Shown piece by piece: positions 33,581 to 44,137 of a DNA stretch of 64,000 bases (within the stretch, counting starts at the first letter, position 1; each line of letters begins with the position of its first letter). The stretch lies in NCBI GenBank assembly GCA_018663505.1, contig JABJQG010000019.1, forward strand, positions 1 through 64,000, in the 5' to 3' direction. Origin of the DNA: Pseudobdellovibrionaceae bacterium. GTDB taxonomy: Bacteria > Bdellovibrionota > Bdellovibrionia > Bdellovibrionales > UBA1609. Both the position numbers and the translations under genes were made by a program. Under the pieces are notes generated by a model. The model searched no databases. It saw only the letters and a list, made by a program, of their open reading frames with translations, and had not been told where the DNA came from.

Positions 33581-36316
33581 TTAGAAATCTGCATGTAACG
33601 GTAGGTCACTCATCATGATGTACTCCGTACCCACTTGGCTAGACAAATTATTTCCCCAACAATAGATTTCTTCGGCACTATTAGAGTAGCATACGCTATC
33701 TTCGGCCAGGGAGAGTTCTGATAAGTCGCTAGGAAGAGTAGTGTTAGAAAGTGGAGTGCTGATAATGTTAGTGCCTCCTTCAAAAAAATTAGTTTGGTAC
33801 TGTGTATTTTGACCCCAGGAAAAAATATCACCTAGATCTGTGCGCACATATATATTATTAGGACCAGCTTTTAGGGATTGACTTGTAAGTGTGCCAAAGT
33901 TGGGTAGGGAGGTTGCGTATTTTGAATAATTAAATAATGCAGTGACGTACCCTAACTGGCTGAATGAATTTCCGCCCCAAGAATGGAGTTTGCCAACGCT
34001 ACTCACGGCATAAACTGAGGTTGCCCCGGCATCAATGTCAATAATGGATGTGAGTGAGATGTCAGCTCCTCCCCCTGGGTTCTCTATGTTGACAGGTGCG
34101 GGGGTGTAATTGTTAGCATTGTTTATGGTTCCATTACCTAGTTGAGCCTGTGAGTTTTCTCCCCAGCAATAAACCTTGTCATCCACTGATTTTAAAATAC
34201 AGTTAAAATTTAATCCAGATACAATTTTTTGAGCATTTCCCCCACTATTTACAATTGTGGGGGTGTAAAATGGGCCAGCGCTCATTTGTCCTGCTTGTTG
34301 CGAGGAATTACCTCCCCAGCAATAGGTAATATTATCTGTAGAAATGCCACAACTATGGTTCTCGCCAAGGGCAAGAGTTTTGAACTCCTCGCCGGTACCT
34401 AATAGGTTGTCTTCAACAACTTGAACAGGATGATAAACTTCAGTTGGAGAGTTTCTGTCATCGTTACCTAGTTGGCCTTGATTATTGTTGCCCCAACAGA
34501 ACACACCTCTGTATGAGCCATCGACAAGTGAGTCAATGACACACGCATGATGACTCCCTAATTTCAGTTTTGAGGGATTGATTAAGTTTGGAATGGTCAA
34601 GGCTAAATGACTGTGGTAAACGGCCCCAGTATTAATACCTGAGACCCCCAATTTTCCCCATGAGTTACTGCCCCAACATTGTACTTCGTTAATAGCTGGA
34701 TTGGCAGATTTTACTAGAGCACATTTAAAATCTGTACCACTTTCAATTCTTAAAATTTCACGACCAGAAGTAAAAGACTCTAACTTAACTGGAGAGCCAA
34801 AAAAATCACCCTTGTATTTAATGAGTTGATTTTGCATATTGTTGCCCCAGCATTGAACATCATTTGATAGACTGAATCCACATGTAAAATCATTTCCCAT
34901 GGCCAAGTGGCTAAATTCCAAACCGTTGTCATTGATGAGAGTCAGGGATGTTAAGTTAGTCATGCTTCCGTTGCCCAATTCACCCATAGAGTTTGTTCCT
35001 AGACAGTACCTGCCTACTATTCCAGAAGATTTATTTAATAAACAGACTTCACTTCCGCCATTCATATAAATGGACTGAAGTTGGCCAGTAGTGGGTTGAC
35101 CTGGGACTACAGAAAATGCAGCGGCACCGTCGTAACAATAAAGCTGATCAGAATTTGCTGCATCAGTATAGCAGAAAGCACTGATGCCCTTTCCAAGAGC
35201 CACTAGGCCGATGTTCACTGTATCGTTGATATCAGGGTGACTTATGGGAACATAACTTTGCGTAGCATCTATACTACCCCAACAACGAGTGACTTTTTTA
35301 TTCACTTTGGACATATCAGTAAGTAAGGCGCAGCTAATATTTTGACCTAAAACAAGGTGATCCACGCTTAGGTTTTCAGTACTGAAATCAAATTCAAGCA
35401 GCGTGGGAGTGGCATAACTACTAGTAGTAAAATCTTGCCCAATCTGTCCATCTGAATTATTACCCCAGCAGTAAATACTTCCAGAAAACTCAAGGGCACA
35501 GGCGTGATCTAGCCCAGCTGAAATGTCCACTATGTTGCTGAGTTGATCCAGCTTTTGAGGATTGGTATACATAGTAACACTTGGGGATGAGTTAGAGTCG
35601 GTGCCTTGGCCAATTTGACCGGAGTTATTATCTCCCCAGCAATAAACCTCTCCTCCCTCTGTGAGAGCACAAGAAAAGCTATCTCCTGTGGCCACATCTT
35701 TAAATTTTTCGGGAAATCCAAAGTCAGGTATCTGAGGTTCATTACGCATATACATATCGCCAGTGCCCATCTGTCCCATAGCGTTGTCTCCCCAGCAATA
35801 AACACTGCCGCTAGAAAGCATACAACCATGGCTTCTGCCAGCCTCCATAATGTTTTGGCCCGAGTGAATTTTGTCTTTGTAGTGAATGTTAACTACTAGA
35901 GCGTCAGAGAGGAAACCATCAAAATACTCGGACTTAACATAGACGCTACGTTGACCAAAAGCTCCTTCTGAAAAACCTAGTTGAGACCCATCTGTTTCTA
36001 ATGCGAGCTTGAAACTTCCCTTGTAGCCACATTCATTGATCTGTTGGGTAAATTCATTAAAATTTAAGTTCTTAGGAAGGTTAGACCAGTTAACGCCATC
36101 AGTGGAAAGATGAATGTCTTTAACATTGTTGGAGCAAGCGCCTTCCACATAAACTTTTGAAGCTACTTGGAAAATTGAAATATTGGTGTCACTGATGTTA
36201 GGAGGCTCGTTGCCACCGTAATCACCACTAGGTACAAGTTGGCTCATTTCAGGAACCACACTGCCACATGCAGTGAGTATAATGATTGAGAAACTCAATA
36301 AAGCTATTTTAAACAT
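33581..36316 (-). CDS. RCC1-repeat lipoprotein
   Basis: 911 residues. The signal peptide ends in LTACGS (lipobox, Cys17), then a linker and an Ig-like domain (about 40-135). From about 155 to the end there are some 12-14 repeats of about 50 residues with the core CWG-x-N-x-x-GQ-x-G and a preceding G-x-x-H-x-C-A, the RCC1/BLIP-II pattern that builds one or two seven-bladed propellers. Bacterial members usually bind proteins on the cell surface or in the periplasm. GAGG precedes the ATG. Ligand unknown. Confidence 0.9.
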   Translation of the reverse strand: MFKIALLSFSIIILTACGSVVPEMSQLVPSGDYGGNEPPNISDTNISIFQVASKVYVEGACSNNVKDIHLSTDGVNWSNLPKNLNFNEFTQQINECGYKGSFKLALETDGSQLGFSEGAFGQRSVYVKSEYFDGFLSDALVVNIHYKDKIHSGQNIMEAGRSHGCMLSSGSVYCWGDNAMGQMGTGDMYMRNEPQIPDFGFPEKFKDVATGDSFSCALTEGGEVYCWGDNNSGQIGQGTDSNSSPSVTMYTNPQKLDQLSNIVDISAGLDHACALEFSGSIYCWGNNSDGQIGQDFTTSSYATPTLLEFDFSTENLSVDHLVLGQNISCALLTDMSKVNKKVTRCWGSIDATQSYVPISHPDINDTVNIGLVALGKGISAFCYTDAANSDQLYCYDGAAAFSVVPGQPTTGQLQSIYMNGGSEVCLLNKSSGIVGRYCLGTNSMGELGNGSMTNLTSLTLINDNGLEFSHLAMGNDFTCGFSLSNDVQCWGNNMQNQLIKYKGDFFGSPVKLESFTSGREILRIESGTDFKCALVKSANPAINEVQCWGSNSWGKLGVSGINTGAVYHSHLALTIPNLINPSKLKLGSHHACVIDSLVDGSYRGVFCWGNNNQGQLGNDDRNSPTEVYHPVQVVEDNLLGTGEEFKTLALGENHSCGISTDNITYCWGGNSSQQAGQMSAGPFYTPTIVNSGGNAQKIVSGLNFNCILKSVDDKVYCWGENSQAQLGNGTINNANNYTPAPVNIENPGGGADISLTSIIDIDAGATSVYAVSSVGKLHSWGGNSFSQLGYVTALFNYSKYATSLPNFGTLTSQSLKAGPNNIYVRTDLGDIFSWGQNTQYQTNFFEGGTNIISTPLSNTTLPSDLSELSLAEDSVCYSNSAEEIYCWGNNLSSQVGTEYIMMSDLPLHADF

Positions 36317-36490
36317 ACGTACCTCGGTTAAAGTCTAACTAGACTATCGGCTGGCAAGAGTTTAGTCTGAACAAATCATTGAATTAAAAAGTGTAATTCT
36401 TAATTTGAAGCAGCACTAATGGTATTAGTGCTGGCTAAAATGTTTTAATTTGATAATTTGTGAGAAACCCCTTGGGAAGGACTTTTTGCC

Positions 36491-37438
36491 GTGTTTTTAA
36501 ATTTAGAACACCAACTTTTGAAACAAATTAAAGCTTATGATTTTCAAACAAAGGAATTTTTTTTAGCCGTATCTGGAGGTATGGATTCCATAGTTTTGCT
36601 ACATTTGTTTTTGAGTCTAAGAAAAATTTTACCTGTGTCAGCTAAAGTAATGCATGTGCACCATGGTGGTAGTGAGAATAATGAACAACTTGCTTTCAGA
36701 AACCAGGCTTTAAGTTTTGTAAAAAGTACATGTGCCCAGGCGGATATTGAATTTATTAGCAATGAGAATTGGCCAGAGGTCATGCTGAAGTCTGAGGAAC
36801 AGTTTAGGGATTTGAGGTATGATTTTTTTTCTAAATATTTATTGAGTGAGCGACAAGTTCTAGTTCTAGCACATCACCATGAAGACCTTTTGGAGACTCG
36901 ACTGTTACGTTTGATCAGGGGCACCTCTTTGCTGGGGCTATGCGCCATGAAGGAGCTGGAGGGACAGGTCTACCGCCCATTGTTATCCCACTCAAAGGAT
37001 GAATTGAAAAAATATGCAGAGGCTAAGAAAATTCAATGGAAAGATGATCCCAGTAATGACAGTGAAGACCCCTTCAGGAACTGGTTGCGTCACAACTGGT
37101 TGCCACAACTAGAGGCTTTTCAAGGTGGTGCAAAAAAATCCTTATCAGGATCTTTACAGAAGTTGGTTGATGAAGGGGCCATGCTGCACGAGGACTTAAA
37201 ATTGTCAGACTATTCTACTGAAAACCAACTGAATATCTCTCGTTTTTTGACCTTAAATTCCTCTCGGCGTTTGACCATTTTAGCTAGATTTTTACGACAG
37301 CATAAACTTTACAAGTATAACCAAAATCATCTTAGAGAACTGGATAAACGGATTTCGGATTTTAAGTCCAATTGCGAATTTTCATTGCTAAAAAACAACT
37401 GGATCTTAGACGGCGAGTTTTTAATTCTTAAAAATTAA
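36491..37438 (+). CDS. tilS: tRNA(Ile)-lysidine synthase
   Basis: 315 residues from GTG 36491, with GGGAAGGA upstream. TilS turns C34 of tRNA-Ile(CAU) into lysidine so that AUA is read as Ile. The PP-loop SGGMDS (28-33) binds ATP, and AHHHEDLLETRLLRLIRG (about 131-148) is the family motif. The C-terminal substrate domain is short. The tilS-ftsH order is common in bacteria and supports the call. Confidence 0.9.
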   Translation: MFLNLEHQLLKQIKAYDFQTKEFFLAVSGGMDSIVLLHLFLSLRKILPVSAKVMHVHHGGSENNEQLAFRNQALSFVKSTCAQADIEFISNENWPEVMLKSEEQFRDLRYDFFSKYLLSERQVLVLAHHHEDLLETRLLRLIRGTSLLGLCAMKELEGQVYRPLLSHSKDELKKYAEAKKIQWKDDPSNDSEDPFRNWLRHNWLPQLEAFQGGAKKSLSGSLQKLVDEGAMLHEDLKLSDYSTENQLNISRFLTLNSSRRLTILARFLRQHKLYKYNQNHLRELDKRISDFKSNCEFSLLKNNWILDGEFLILKN

Positions 37439-37593
37439 TCTAGGCAAACTTTGCCCAGGGCCCAAAAGGCTGAAGCACCTTAGGCCATAGCTATTGTGAG
37501 TCATAGAGAATACCTTGAGGCTGAGGCAAAGACTTGATAATCTTAAAGCTTAAATTAAGGTGAACTTATGATTTTCACTAGGAAAGGGAATTT

Positions 37594-39582
37594 ATGAAGT
37601 CGGCTCAAAAAACAATGGCATTATGGGCAATATTAATTGTTGTGGCTATTTTAATGTTTCAGGTTTACGAAAAAGAACGTCAACTAATGATTCGCAATTT
37701 TGATTATCCAAAATTTGTAACTGCATTAGAAAAAGGTGAAGTGGAGAGTGTTACTTTTTACCGTACAGAAGGCAAAATTGAAGGACAGCTTAAAGAAGAA
37801 TTTGATGAGGTTTATAAAGGACGTCAGTTTCAAATTTTTGGTAATGTGAGTGACGAGGGTTTAAAGCTTTTGTTAAAGCATGGCATTACTCCTAAGTATG
37901 TGAGTAATGAAAATTCTATGATGGTGTCCTTATTTTTAAATTGGTTACCTTTAATTTTTATTATTGGTTTATTCATGTTTTTTATGAAGCAAGTACAGAT
38001 GGGTGGCGGCAAGGCCATGAGCTTTGGTAAGTCTCGAGCTAAAATGCTTACAGAGAATAAAAATAAAGTTACATTTAAAGATGTTGCCGGAGTGGAAGAA
38101 GCTAAACAAGACTTAGAAGAAGTTGTTGATTTTTTAAAAGAACCTAAAAAATATACTCGCCTTGGTGGTCGTATTCCTAAGGGAGTTCTTTTAGTGGGTT
38201 CACCAGGAACAGGTAAAACATTGCTTGCACGTGCTGTGGCTGGAGAGGCGGACGCTCCATTTTTTACTATATCTGGTTCTGATTTTGTAGAAATGTTTGT
38301 GGGTGTTGGAGCGTCTCGTGTTCGTGATCTTTTTGAGCAAGGAAAAAAGAATGCTCCATGTATTATTTTTATTGATGAAATAGATGCTGTAGGACGCCAC
38401 AGAGGAGCTGGAATGGGGGGTGGTCATGATGAACGTGAGCAAACTCTAAATCAACTTTTAGTGGAGATGGATGGCTTTGAAGGTTCTGAGGGTGTGATAT
38501 TAATTGCAGCCACAAATAGGCCTGATGTTTTAGATCCGGCTTTGTTAAGACCGGGTCGTTTTGATAGACAGGTTGTTGTGAATAAGCCAGATGTTAAAGG
38601 ACGTGAGCAAATTTTATCCGTTCATACTCGCAAAACTCCATTAGCTTCGGATGTAAATATACCTGTAATTGCAAAAGCCACACCGGGTTTTTCTGGTGCG
38701 GACTTAGCTAACTTAGTGAATGAAGCGGCTTTACAAGCAGCTAGAAAAAATAAACACAAAGTGGACATGAATGATTTTGAAATGGCTAAGGACAAAGTCC
38801 TTATGGGAGCAGAAAGAAAATCCATGGTGATTAGTGAGCATGATAAAAAAGTAACGGCTTATCACGAAGCCGGGCACGCAATTGTTGGCATGGTGTTACC
38901 TAAGTTAGACCCAGTTCACAAGGTGACAATTATACCTAGGGGAATGGCTCTTGGATTGACCCAAATGTTGCCAGAAGAAGATGCTGTGAGTTTATCTAAA
39001 AATAAAGCCACAAATATGATACCCTATATGTTTGGGGGGCGTGCTGCTGAGGAGTTGATCTTTAAAGATTATACTACCGGCGCTGCAAATGATATTGAAC
39101 GAGCCACAAAATTGGCACGTTCAATGGTTTGTGAGTGGGGGATGAGTGAACTCATCGGTCCTATATCTCTAGAGGAAAAAGAGGGTCCTGTGTTTTTAGG
39201 AATGCAAAACGGTCAATCTAAGCATCATTCCGAGGACAAGGCCCGCCAAATTGATCAAGAAATCGATCGATTTTTAAAAGAAGGTTATGAAATTTCGAAA
39301 AAAGTATTAACTGATAAAAATACTGAACTCGTAAATATGTCTGAAGCCTTATTAGAACTTGAGACCCTAGAGGCTGATGAATTAAAAATGATTATGAACG
39401 GTAAGGTAACAGCAGATATAGTTGCCAAACGTGAAGAAGGGAAAAAGATTTTAGACGCTGAGAATAAAAAAGCGGCAGAAGAAAATCGAAAAAAAGAAGC
39501 TGAAGAAAAACTTAAAAACGCATCAAAGGACGATAATGGTGGGTCTGACCCAATGGGTTCACCTGGTCCAGTGACGGCATAA
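37594..39582 (+). CDS. ftsH: ATP-dependent zinc metalloprotease FtsH
   Basis: 662 residues. Two membrane helices (about 8-24 and 110-132) enclose a periplasmic domain. The AAA module has Walker A GSPGTGKT (202-209), Walker B IIFIDEID (257-264) and second region of homology RPGRFDR (319-325); the protease has HEAGH (424-428). It removes damaged or regulated membrane proteins. The C terminus carries a charged Lys/Glu-rich tail. AGGAAAGGG precedes the ATG. It is the second gene of the housekeeping run. Confidence 0.97.
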   Translation: MKSAQKTMALWAILIVVAILMFQVYEKERQLMIRNFDYPKFVTALEKGEVESVTFYRTEGKIEGQLKEEFDEVYKGRQFQIFGNVSDEGLKLLLKHGITPKYVSNENSMMVSLFLNWLPLIFIIGLFMFFMKQVQMGGGKAMSFGKSRAKMLTENKNKVTFKDVAGVEEAKQDLEEVVDFLKEPKKYTRLGGRIPKGVLLVGSPGTGKTLLARAVAGEADAPFFTISGSDFVEMFVGVGASRVRDLFEQGKKNAPCIIFIDEIDAVGRHRGAGMGGGHDEREQTLNQLLVEMDGFEGSEGVILIAATNRPDVLDPALLRPGRFDRQVVVNKPDVKGREQILSVHTRKTPLASDVNIPVIAKATPGFSGADLANLVNEAALQAARKNKHKVDMNDFEMAKDKVLMGAERKSMVISEHDKKVTAYHEAGHAIVGMVLPKLDPVHKVTIIPRGMALGLTQMLPEEDAVSLSKNKATNMIPYMFGGRAAEELIFKDYTTGAANDIERATKLARSMVCEWGMSELIGPISLEEKEGPVFLGMQNGQSKHHSEDKARQIDQEIDRFLKEGYEISKKVLTDKNTELVNMSEALLELETLEADELKMIMNGKVTADIVAKREEGKKILDAENKKAAEENRKKEAEEKLKNASKDDNGGSDPMGSPGPVTA

Positions 39583-39614
39583 AGTAAAATAGAGGTAGCA
39601 AGATTCAAGGATTG

Positions 39615-40406
39615 ATGGATAACCTTTTGTTAACGATTCAGCAGTTTCGGCTGCAGGATTTATTTGATATTTTACTGGTGTGGGCACTTGTATATAGAGT
39701 ACTCATTCTTGCTAAACGATCGGGGGCTGTTCAAATTCTTTCGGGCATTGGGTTCTTGGCCATTGCTTATTTAGGTAGTATTTGGTTTGAACTCATTACC
39801 TTTAATTGGATCCTAGATAAATTCTTCTCCAATCTATTCTTAATTACAGTAATTTTATTTCAAGCAGAGATCCGAAGAGCTTTGGCACAAATTGGTTCTA
39901 ATCCATTTTTCACGGGTGTGTCTGTGGCTGAAGAAGCACACATTATTGATGAGCTATCTAAGGGTGTGATTCAAATCGCCCAAAAAGGCTATGGTGGCCT
40001 TATTGTTGTGGAACGAGATATTGGTTTGGATTATTTTTTAGAAATGGGGCTAGAGTTTGACTCCTCTGTAAGAGCTGAGGTTTTGGTATCAATATTTATA
40101 CCTGATTCTCCTATACATGACGGAGCTGTACTCATTAAATCTGGACGTATTATGGCTGCTGGTTGTTTTTTACCATTAAGCAAAAATTCGGCCTTGGATA
40201 AAAATTTGGGTACACGTCACAGAGCAGCCATTGGCTTGGCCGAGGAAACGGATGCTTTTATTATAGTAATCAGTGAGGAAAATAATTCGGTGGGTTTTGT
40301 ACAAGGGGGACTATTAACTCCTGATATTAGTCACAAGGAACTGCGGCAAAAATTAAGTGATATTTTTGGTGTGAAGCAGAGAAATCTTGAGAGGAAACAT
40401 ATATGA
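39615..40406 (+). CDS. cdaA: Diadenylate cyclase CdaA
   Basis: 263 residues from ATG 39615; TTG 39612 is also in frame. Three N-terminal membrane helices (about 1-80) are followed by the DAC domain with IHDGAVLI (about 175) and GTRHRAAIGL (about 209), the two motifs that bind ATP and metal. It makes c-di-AMP from two ATP. The downstream order cdaR-glmM is the one known from Firmicutes, where CdaR and GlmM tune cyclase activity and c-di-AMP controls potassium and osmotic balance. The next gene overlaps by 4 bases. Confidence 0.93.
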   Translation: MDNLLLTIQQFRLQDLFDILLVWALVYRVLILAKRSGAVQILSGIGFLAIAYLGSIWFELITFNWILDKFFSNLFLITVILFQAEIRRALAQIGSNPFFTGVSVAEEAHIIDELSKGVIQIAQKGYGGLIVVERDIGLDYFLEMGLEFDSSVRAEVLVSIFIPDSPIHDGAVLIKSGRIMAAGCFLPLSKNSALDKNLGTRHRAAIGLAEETDAFIIVISEENNSVGFVQGGLLTPDISHKELRQKLSDIFGVKQRNLERKHI

Positions 40407-40816
40407 CCTCCTATCAGAAAAAATTCATCAAAAATATGGTTCAAGAAAATCGCAATTATAAAATTGTTGCTTTACTTGTAAGCTTAGTACTGTGGGTAAC
40501 CATACTTGGTCGTAAGGATTTAGTTTTTTCCAAGGAAGTAGATTTACAGTTGCTCCTGGCTCCCAATCTTTCTGTAGTGAATCGGGTGAAAGATAAAGTG
40601 ACAGTTAAGGTAAAAGGCTCTAGAACAAGTTTAAAGAAGTTTATGCAAAATAGTGAAGCATTGACACTAGATTTAGCCGATATTAATGTGGGCTGGTCTG
40701 ATGTGAAAATTAGTAAAAATGACATGAGTTTACCCATTGGTGTTCAGATAATAGAAATACGGCCAAAGAGTATAAAAGTGAGAATTAAAAAAGTAATAAT
40801 TAAAGAAACAGAATAG
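40403..40816 (+). CDS. cdaR: YbbR-domain protein CdaR
   Basis: 137 residues: one N-terminal membrane helix (about 18-36), then a single YbbR domain (LLLAPNLSVVNRVKDKVTVKVKG and the closing IGVQIIEIRPKSIKVRIKK). Firmicute CdaR has four YbbR domains, so this is a reduced form. It overlaps cdaA by 4 bases and lies 7 bases before glmM. It probably modulates CdaA from outside the membrane. Confidence 0.85.
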   Translation: MTSYQKKFIKNMVQENRNYKIVALLVSLVLWVTILGRKDLVFSKEVDLQLLLAPNLSVVNRVKDKVTVKVKGSRTSLKKFMQNSEALTLDLADINVGWSDVKISKNDMSLPIGVQIIEIRPKSIKVRIKKVIIKETE

Positions 40817-40823
40817 GCTTGAG

Positions 40824-42197
40824 ATGAAGAAAAAATTATTTGGTACTGATGGTATTCGTGGAACTTCAAATAAATACCCAATGACCCCAGATCTCGCCCT
40901 AAAAGTTGGGCAAGCTATGGGCTATTTGTTACGACGTCAACCCACGCGCAGAGGTGGAAAAAGTGGTAAAAAAACAGTTCTCATAGGCAAAGACACACGC
41001 TTATCGGGCTATATGCTAGAGCAAGCCCTTTCCAGTGGATTAAACTCCATGGGGGTTCGGGTTCAGTTGGTGGGACCACTGCCTACACCAGGCATTGGGT
41101 TTTTAGCCCAAAATATGAGAGCCGATGCGGGTATTGTGCTCTCGGCATCACATAACGCTTTTTACGATAATGGAATTAAGATTTTTGGTTTTGATGGATT
41201 TAAAATTCCAGATGAAATGGAAAAAGAAATAGAACGATTGGTTTTTGAAGATAAATTAAATCAACATCTTGTGGAGCCTACTAAAATTGGCAGAACTCGC
41301 CGGATTGATGATGCTGAAGGACGCTATGTTGTTTATGCAAAAAATACTTTGCCTTTAGACCTAGGCTTAGATGGTTTACGAATTGTCTTAGATTGTGCAA
41401 ATGGAGCTTCTTATAAAGTGGCGCCGGCCATATTTCAGGAGCTTGGTGCTGAGGTGATAATACTTGGCAACCAGCCTAATGGATATAATATTAATGATAA
41501 AACAGGGGCTCTTTACCCTGGGAAGACCTGTGAAGCAGTTAAAAAATATCGTGCTGATGTGGGTATCACATTAGATGGTGATGCTGACCGGGTGATTATG
41601 GTTGATGATAATGGAGCCGTTGTAAACGGTGATCATATATTGGCAATCTGTGCGCTTCATTTAAAAAAGGAAAATCAATTAAAAAATAACACAGTTGTAG
41701 CCACTCAAATGAGTAATGTTGGTTTAGATAATGCTATGAAAAGCAATGGTATTAAAGTTGTACGCACCAATGTTGGAGATAAGCATGTGGTTGAGTGCAT
41801 GCGAAAAAATAATTACTCATTAGGCGGAGAGCAATCGGGTCATATTATTTTTATGAATCATTCTACTACTGGGGATGGCTGTGTGGCGGCCTTAAACGTG
41901 CTCGCCGTAATGTTGCGTGAGGGTAAAAAATTAAGCGAGTTAAGAGCTGACTTTAAAGATATGCCACAAGTGCTTATAAACACAAGAGTGAGTGAGCGAG
42001 CAGATCTTGAAACAGTAAAAGGTTATAAAGAACTCATAGCAAGTATTGAAAAAAAATTAGGAAATTCAGGAAGAATATTTGTTCGCTTTTCGGGGACGGA
42101 GCCCTTAGTGAGAGTTTTAGTGGAAGGTACAGATAAAAAGCTGATTTCCGAATATGCAGAGTCTGTGGCAGAGTTACTACAACGCGCACTGGGGTAA
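40824..42197 (+). CDS. glmM: Phosphoglucosamine mutase
   Basis: 457 residues. Converts glucosamine-6-phosphate to glucosamine-1-phosphate on the way to UDP-GlcNAc for peptidoglycan and LPS. Seen: GTDGIRG near the N terminus, the phosphoserine loop SASHNA (Ser109; the usual Pro after SHN is Ala), metal-binding DGDADRV (about 251-257), sugar-binding GGEQSGH and phosphate-binding RFSGTEPLVRV near the C terminus. In other bacteria GlmM also binds and inhibits CdaA, consistent with this operon. Confidence 0.95.
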   Translation: MKKKLFGTDGIRGTSNKYPMTPDLALKVGQAMGYLLRRQPTRRGGKSGKKTVLIGKDTRLSGYMLEQALSSGLNSMGVRVQLVGPLPTPGIGFLAQNMRADAGIVLSASHNAFYDNGIKIFGFDGFKIPDEMEKEIERLVFEDKLNQHLVEPTKIGRTRRIDDAEGRYVVYAKNTLPLDLGLDGLRIVLDCANGASYKVAPAIFQELGAEVIILGNQPNGYNINDKTGALYPGKTCEAVKKYRADVGITLDGDADRVIMVDDNGAVVNGDHILAICALHLKKENQLKNNTVVATQMSNVGLDNAMKSNGIKVVRTNVGDKHVVECMRKNNYSLGGEQSGHIIFMNHSTTGDGCVAALNVLAVMLREGKKLSELRADFKDMPQVLINTRVSERADLETVKGYKELIASIEKKLGNSGRIFVRFSGTEPLVRVLVEGTDKKLISEYAESVAELLQRALG

Positions 42198-42198
42198 A

Positions 42199-43707
42199 AT
42201 GAGACTAACAACTATTAAGCAAAGCCAAGAAATTGAGCGTCTGACACAGGAAGTTTATGGAATTTCAGGTGAGTTACTTATGGAGTCGGCGGGCACCTTA
42301 GCCTCAAGAGAGTTAATTCAATCTTACTTTCCAGAATTAAAAAAAGGCACCGCTTATATTATTTGTGGACCAGGTAATAATGGTGGTGATGGATTAGTTT
42401 TGGCCAGGCACCTTCACTCTGCTTCTTATCGAAATATTGTGGTGATGACCTTATCTCGACCTGAAAAATCATCAGAATTATTTAAAACCCAATTAAAGAG
42501 AGCGGAGCTAAGTAGAATAAAAATCATATCTTTACTGGAGCAACCAGAAAAAATGGAACAATTAAAAAGTGCATCAATTATTGTAGATGCACTTTTTGGA
42601 ATTGGTTTATCAGCAGGGTTAGAGGAAAGCTATTTAAAAGCTGTGGATATGATGAATTCGGTGAAAGTTCCTGTTGTGAGTTTAGATGTGCCATCAGGGC
42701 TTGATGCTGACCAAGGAGTTGCTCTTAACGCTACCGTAAAGGCCTCTATGACATTGAGCTTTGGTTTAGCAAAGCCAGGATTTTTTGTTGGTGATGGTCC
42801 CAGTGCAGTGGGTAAACTGAGGGTTCTGTCCATTGGCTTTCCTTACGAATGTTTGAGAAGAGTGGCTACTACTCATTTTGCTTTTACCGACAAGTTGGCC
42901 AGAAGATACTTGCCCAGTCGTGGTGAAAAGACCAACAAATCAGATCATGGTCATGTTTTAGTTTTAGCAGGAAGCCCTGATATGCGTGGTGCAGGAATTT
43001 TATCAGCACTCTCGGCTTACCGAATGGGAGCGGGTTATGTGACCTGGGCCAGTGAAGGCTTAAATATAAGTGAATTAGAATCTGCACCTGAACTTTTGTG
43101 TAAAAATATTAATGATAAAGACCTTCTAAGTAAAGAATATACAGCTATAGTCATTGGGCCTGGATTTGGGGTGAATGAAAACACGAAAGACTGGATTGAA
43201 AAATTAAAAACTTTGAAAACCCCGGTGGTGTTAGATGCTGATGCCATCACAACTTGTGTGGACTATAACCTTTTTCCTTTACCAGATAATTGGGTGGTGA
43301 CGCCTCATGCTGGGGAGTTATCTCGAATTACAGGAGAGGATGCTCACCATATCGAGAACAATCGCTATGAAGCCGCCTTAGAAGCTGTAAAGATCACTGG
43401 TGGGTTTGTATTATTTAAAGGTTTTAGAACATTGTTGGCAAATAAAAATAGAGTAATGGTTGTTTTATCTGGTAACTCTGCTTTGGCTAAGGCGGGTACA
43501 GGTGATGTGCTTTCGGGAATGATAGCTGCTCTTATGGCTCAAGATGTAGAACCACTTCAAGCTGCAGCTACGGCCTGTTATATTCATGGTCGTATGGCTG
43601 ATGAATGGATTCGAGTAGGTAATGATAAACAGAGTCTGTTAGCTTCTGATTTAACAAACCACCTGCCTCAGTTAATGTCTCGGCTTAGAGGCGGAGCTCT
43701 TGTCTAA
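42199..43707 (+). CDS. nnr: Bifunctional NAD(P)H-hydrate repair enzyme
   Basis: 502 residues from ATG 42199, with GGGG overlapping the glmM stop as ribosome binding site; an in-frame ATG at 42154 lies inside glmM. The N-terminal epimerase (YjeF_N) has CGPGNNGGDG (about 54-63) and DVPSGLDAD. The C-terminal dehydratase (carbohydrate kinase-like) has GHVLVLAGS, VTPHAGELSRI and KAGTGDVLSG. It restores damaged NADHX and NADPHX. The next gene starts within the stop codon (TAATG). Confidence 0.93.
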   Translation: MRLTTIKQSQEIERLTQEVYGISGELLMESAGTLASRELIQSYFPELKKGTAYIICGPGNNGGDGLVLARHLHSASYRNIVVMTLSRPEKSSELFKTQLKRAELSRIKIISLLEQPEKMEQLKSASIIVDALFGIGLSAGLEESYLKAVDMMNSVKVPVVSLDVPSGLDADQGVALNATVKASMTLSFGLAKPGFFVGDGPSAVGKLRVLSIGFPYECLRRVATTHFAFTDKLARRYLPSRGEKTNKSDHGHVLVLAGSPDMRGAGILSALSAYRMGAGYVTWASEGLNISELESAPELLCKNINDKDLLSKEYTAIVIGPGFGVNENTKDWIEKLKTLKTPVVLDADAITTCVDYNLFPLPDNWVVTPHAGELSRITGEDAHHIENNRYEAALEAVKITGGFVLFKGFRTLLANKNRVMVVLSGNSALAKAGTGDVLSGMIAALMAQDVEPLQAAATACYIHGRMADEWIRVGNDKQSLLASDLTNHLPQLMSRLRGGALV

Positions 43708-44135
43708 TGAGCATATCAACCTCTGATAAATTAGATTTAAATGCTTTTAAAGATTGGGTTGAGAACTTTCAAAGTAAATTAGGCCATAGAGACCTTGTTT
43801 TATTAAGTGGTAGTATGGGAGCTGGCAAAACTCAGTTTGTAAAGTTCTTGTTGCAAGCTTTAGGTGGAGAAGCTCCTAGCTCACCGAGTTATGCCATTCA
43901 CCAATCCTATGAAATAAAAAATTCAACTGTGGACCACATAGACCTTTATCGATTGGAAGATGATGATGACCTTGAGTCTACAGGCTTTTGGGATTTGTTT
44001 GAAAAAACAGAGGGACTCATTGTTGTTGAGTGGGCTGACCGTATTAGTTCTGAAGTATACCCACTTTATTGGAAGCAACATCATATTCAATTAGTTCGAG
44101 ATGATCGGGGTGTAGTAGTAACAGTGGGTTTATAA
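43707..44135 (+). CDS. tsaE: tRNA threonylcarbamoyladenosine protein TsaE
   Basis: 142 residues. A small P-loop ATPase needed for t6A37 tRNA modification together with TsaB, TsaC and TsaD. Walker A is GSMGAGKTQ (about 35-43); SSPSYAIHQSYE and HIDLYRL (about 78) are family motifs, and VVEWADRI is the third. It overlaps the nnr stop by one base. The nnr-tsaE pair is common. Its stop lies only 2 bases from the stop of the convergent gene. Confidence 0.93.
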   Translation: MSISTSDKLDLNAFKDWVENFQSKLGHRDLVLLSGSMGAGKTQFVKFLLQALGGEAPSSPSYAIHQSYEIKNSTVDHIDLYRLEDDDDLESTGFWDLFEKTEGLIVVEWADRISSEVYPLYWKQHHIQLVRDDRGVVVTVGL

Positions 44136-44137
44136 AG

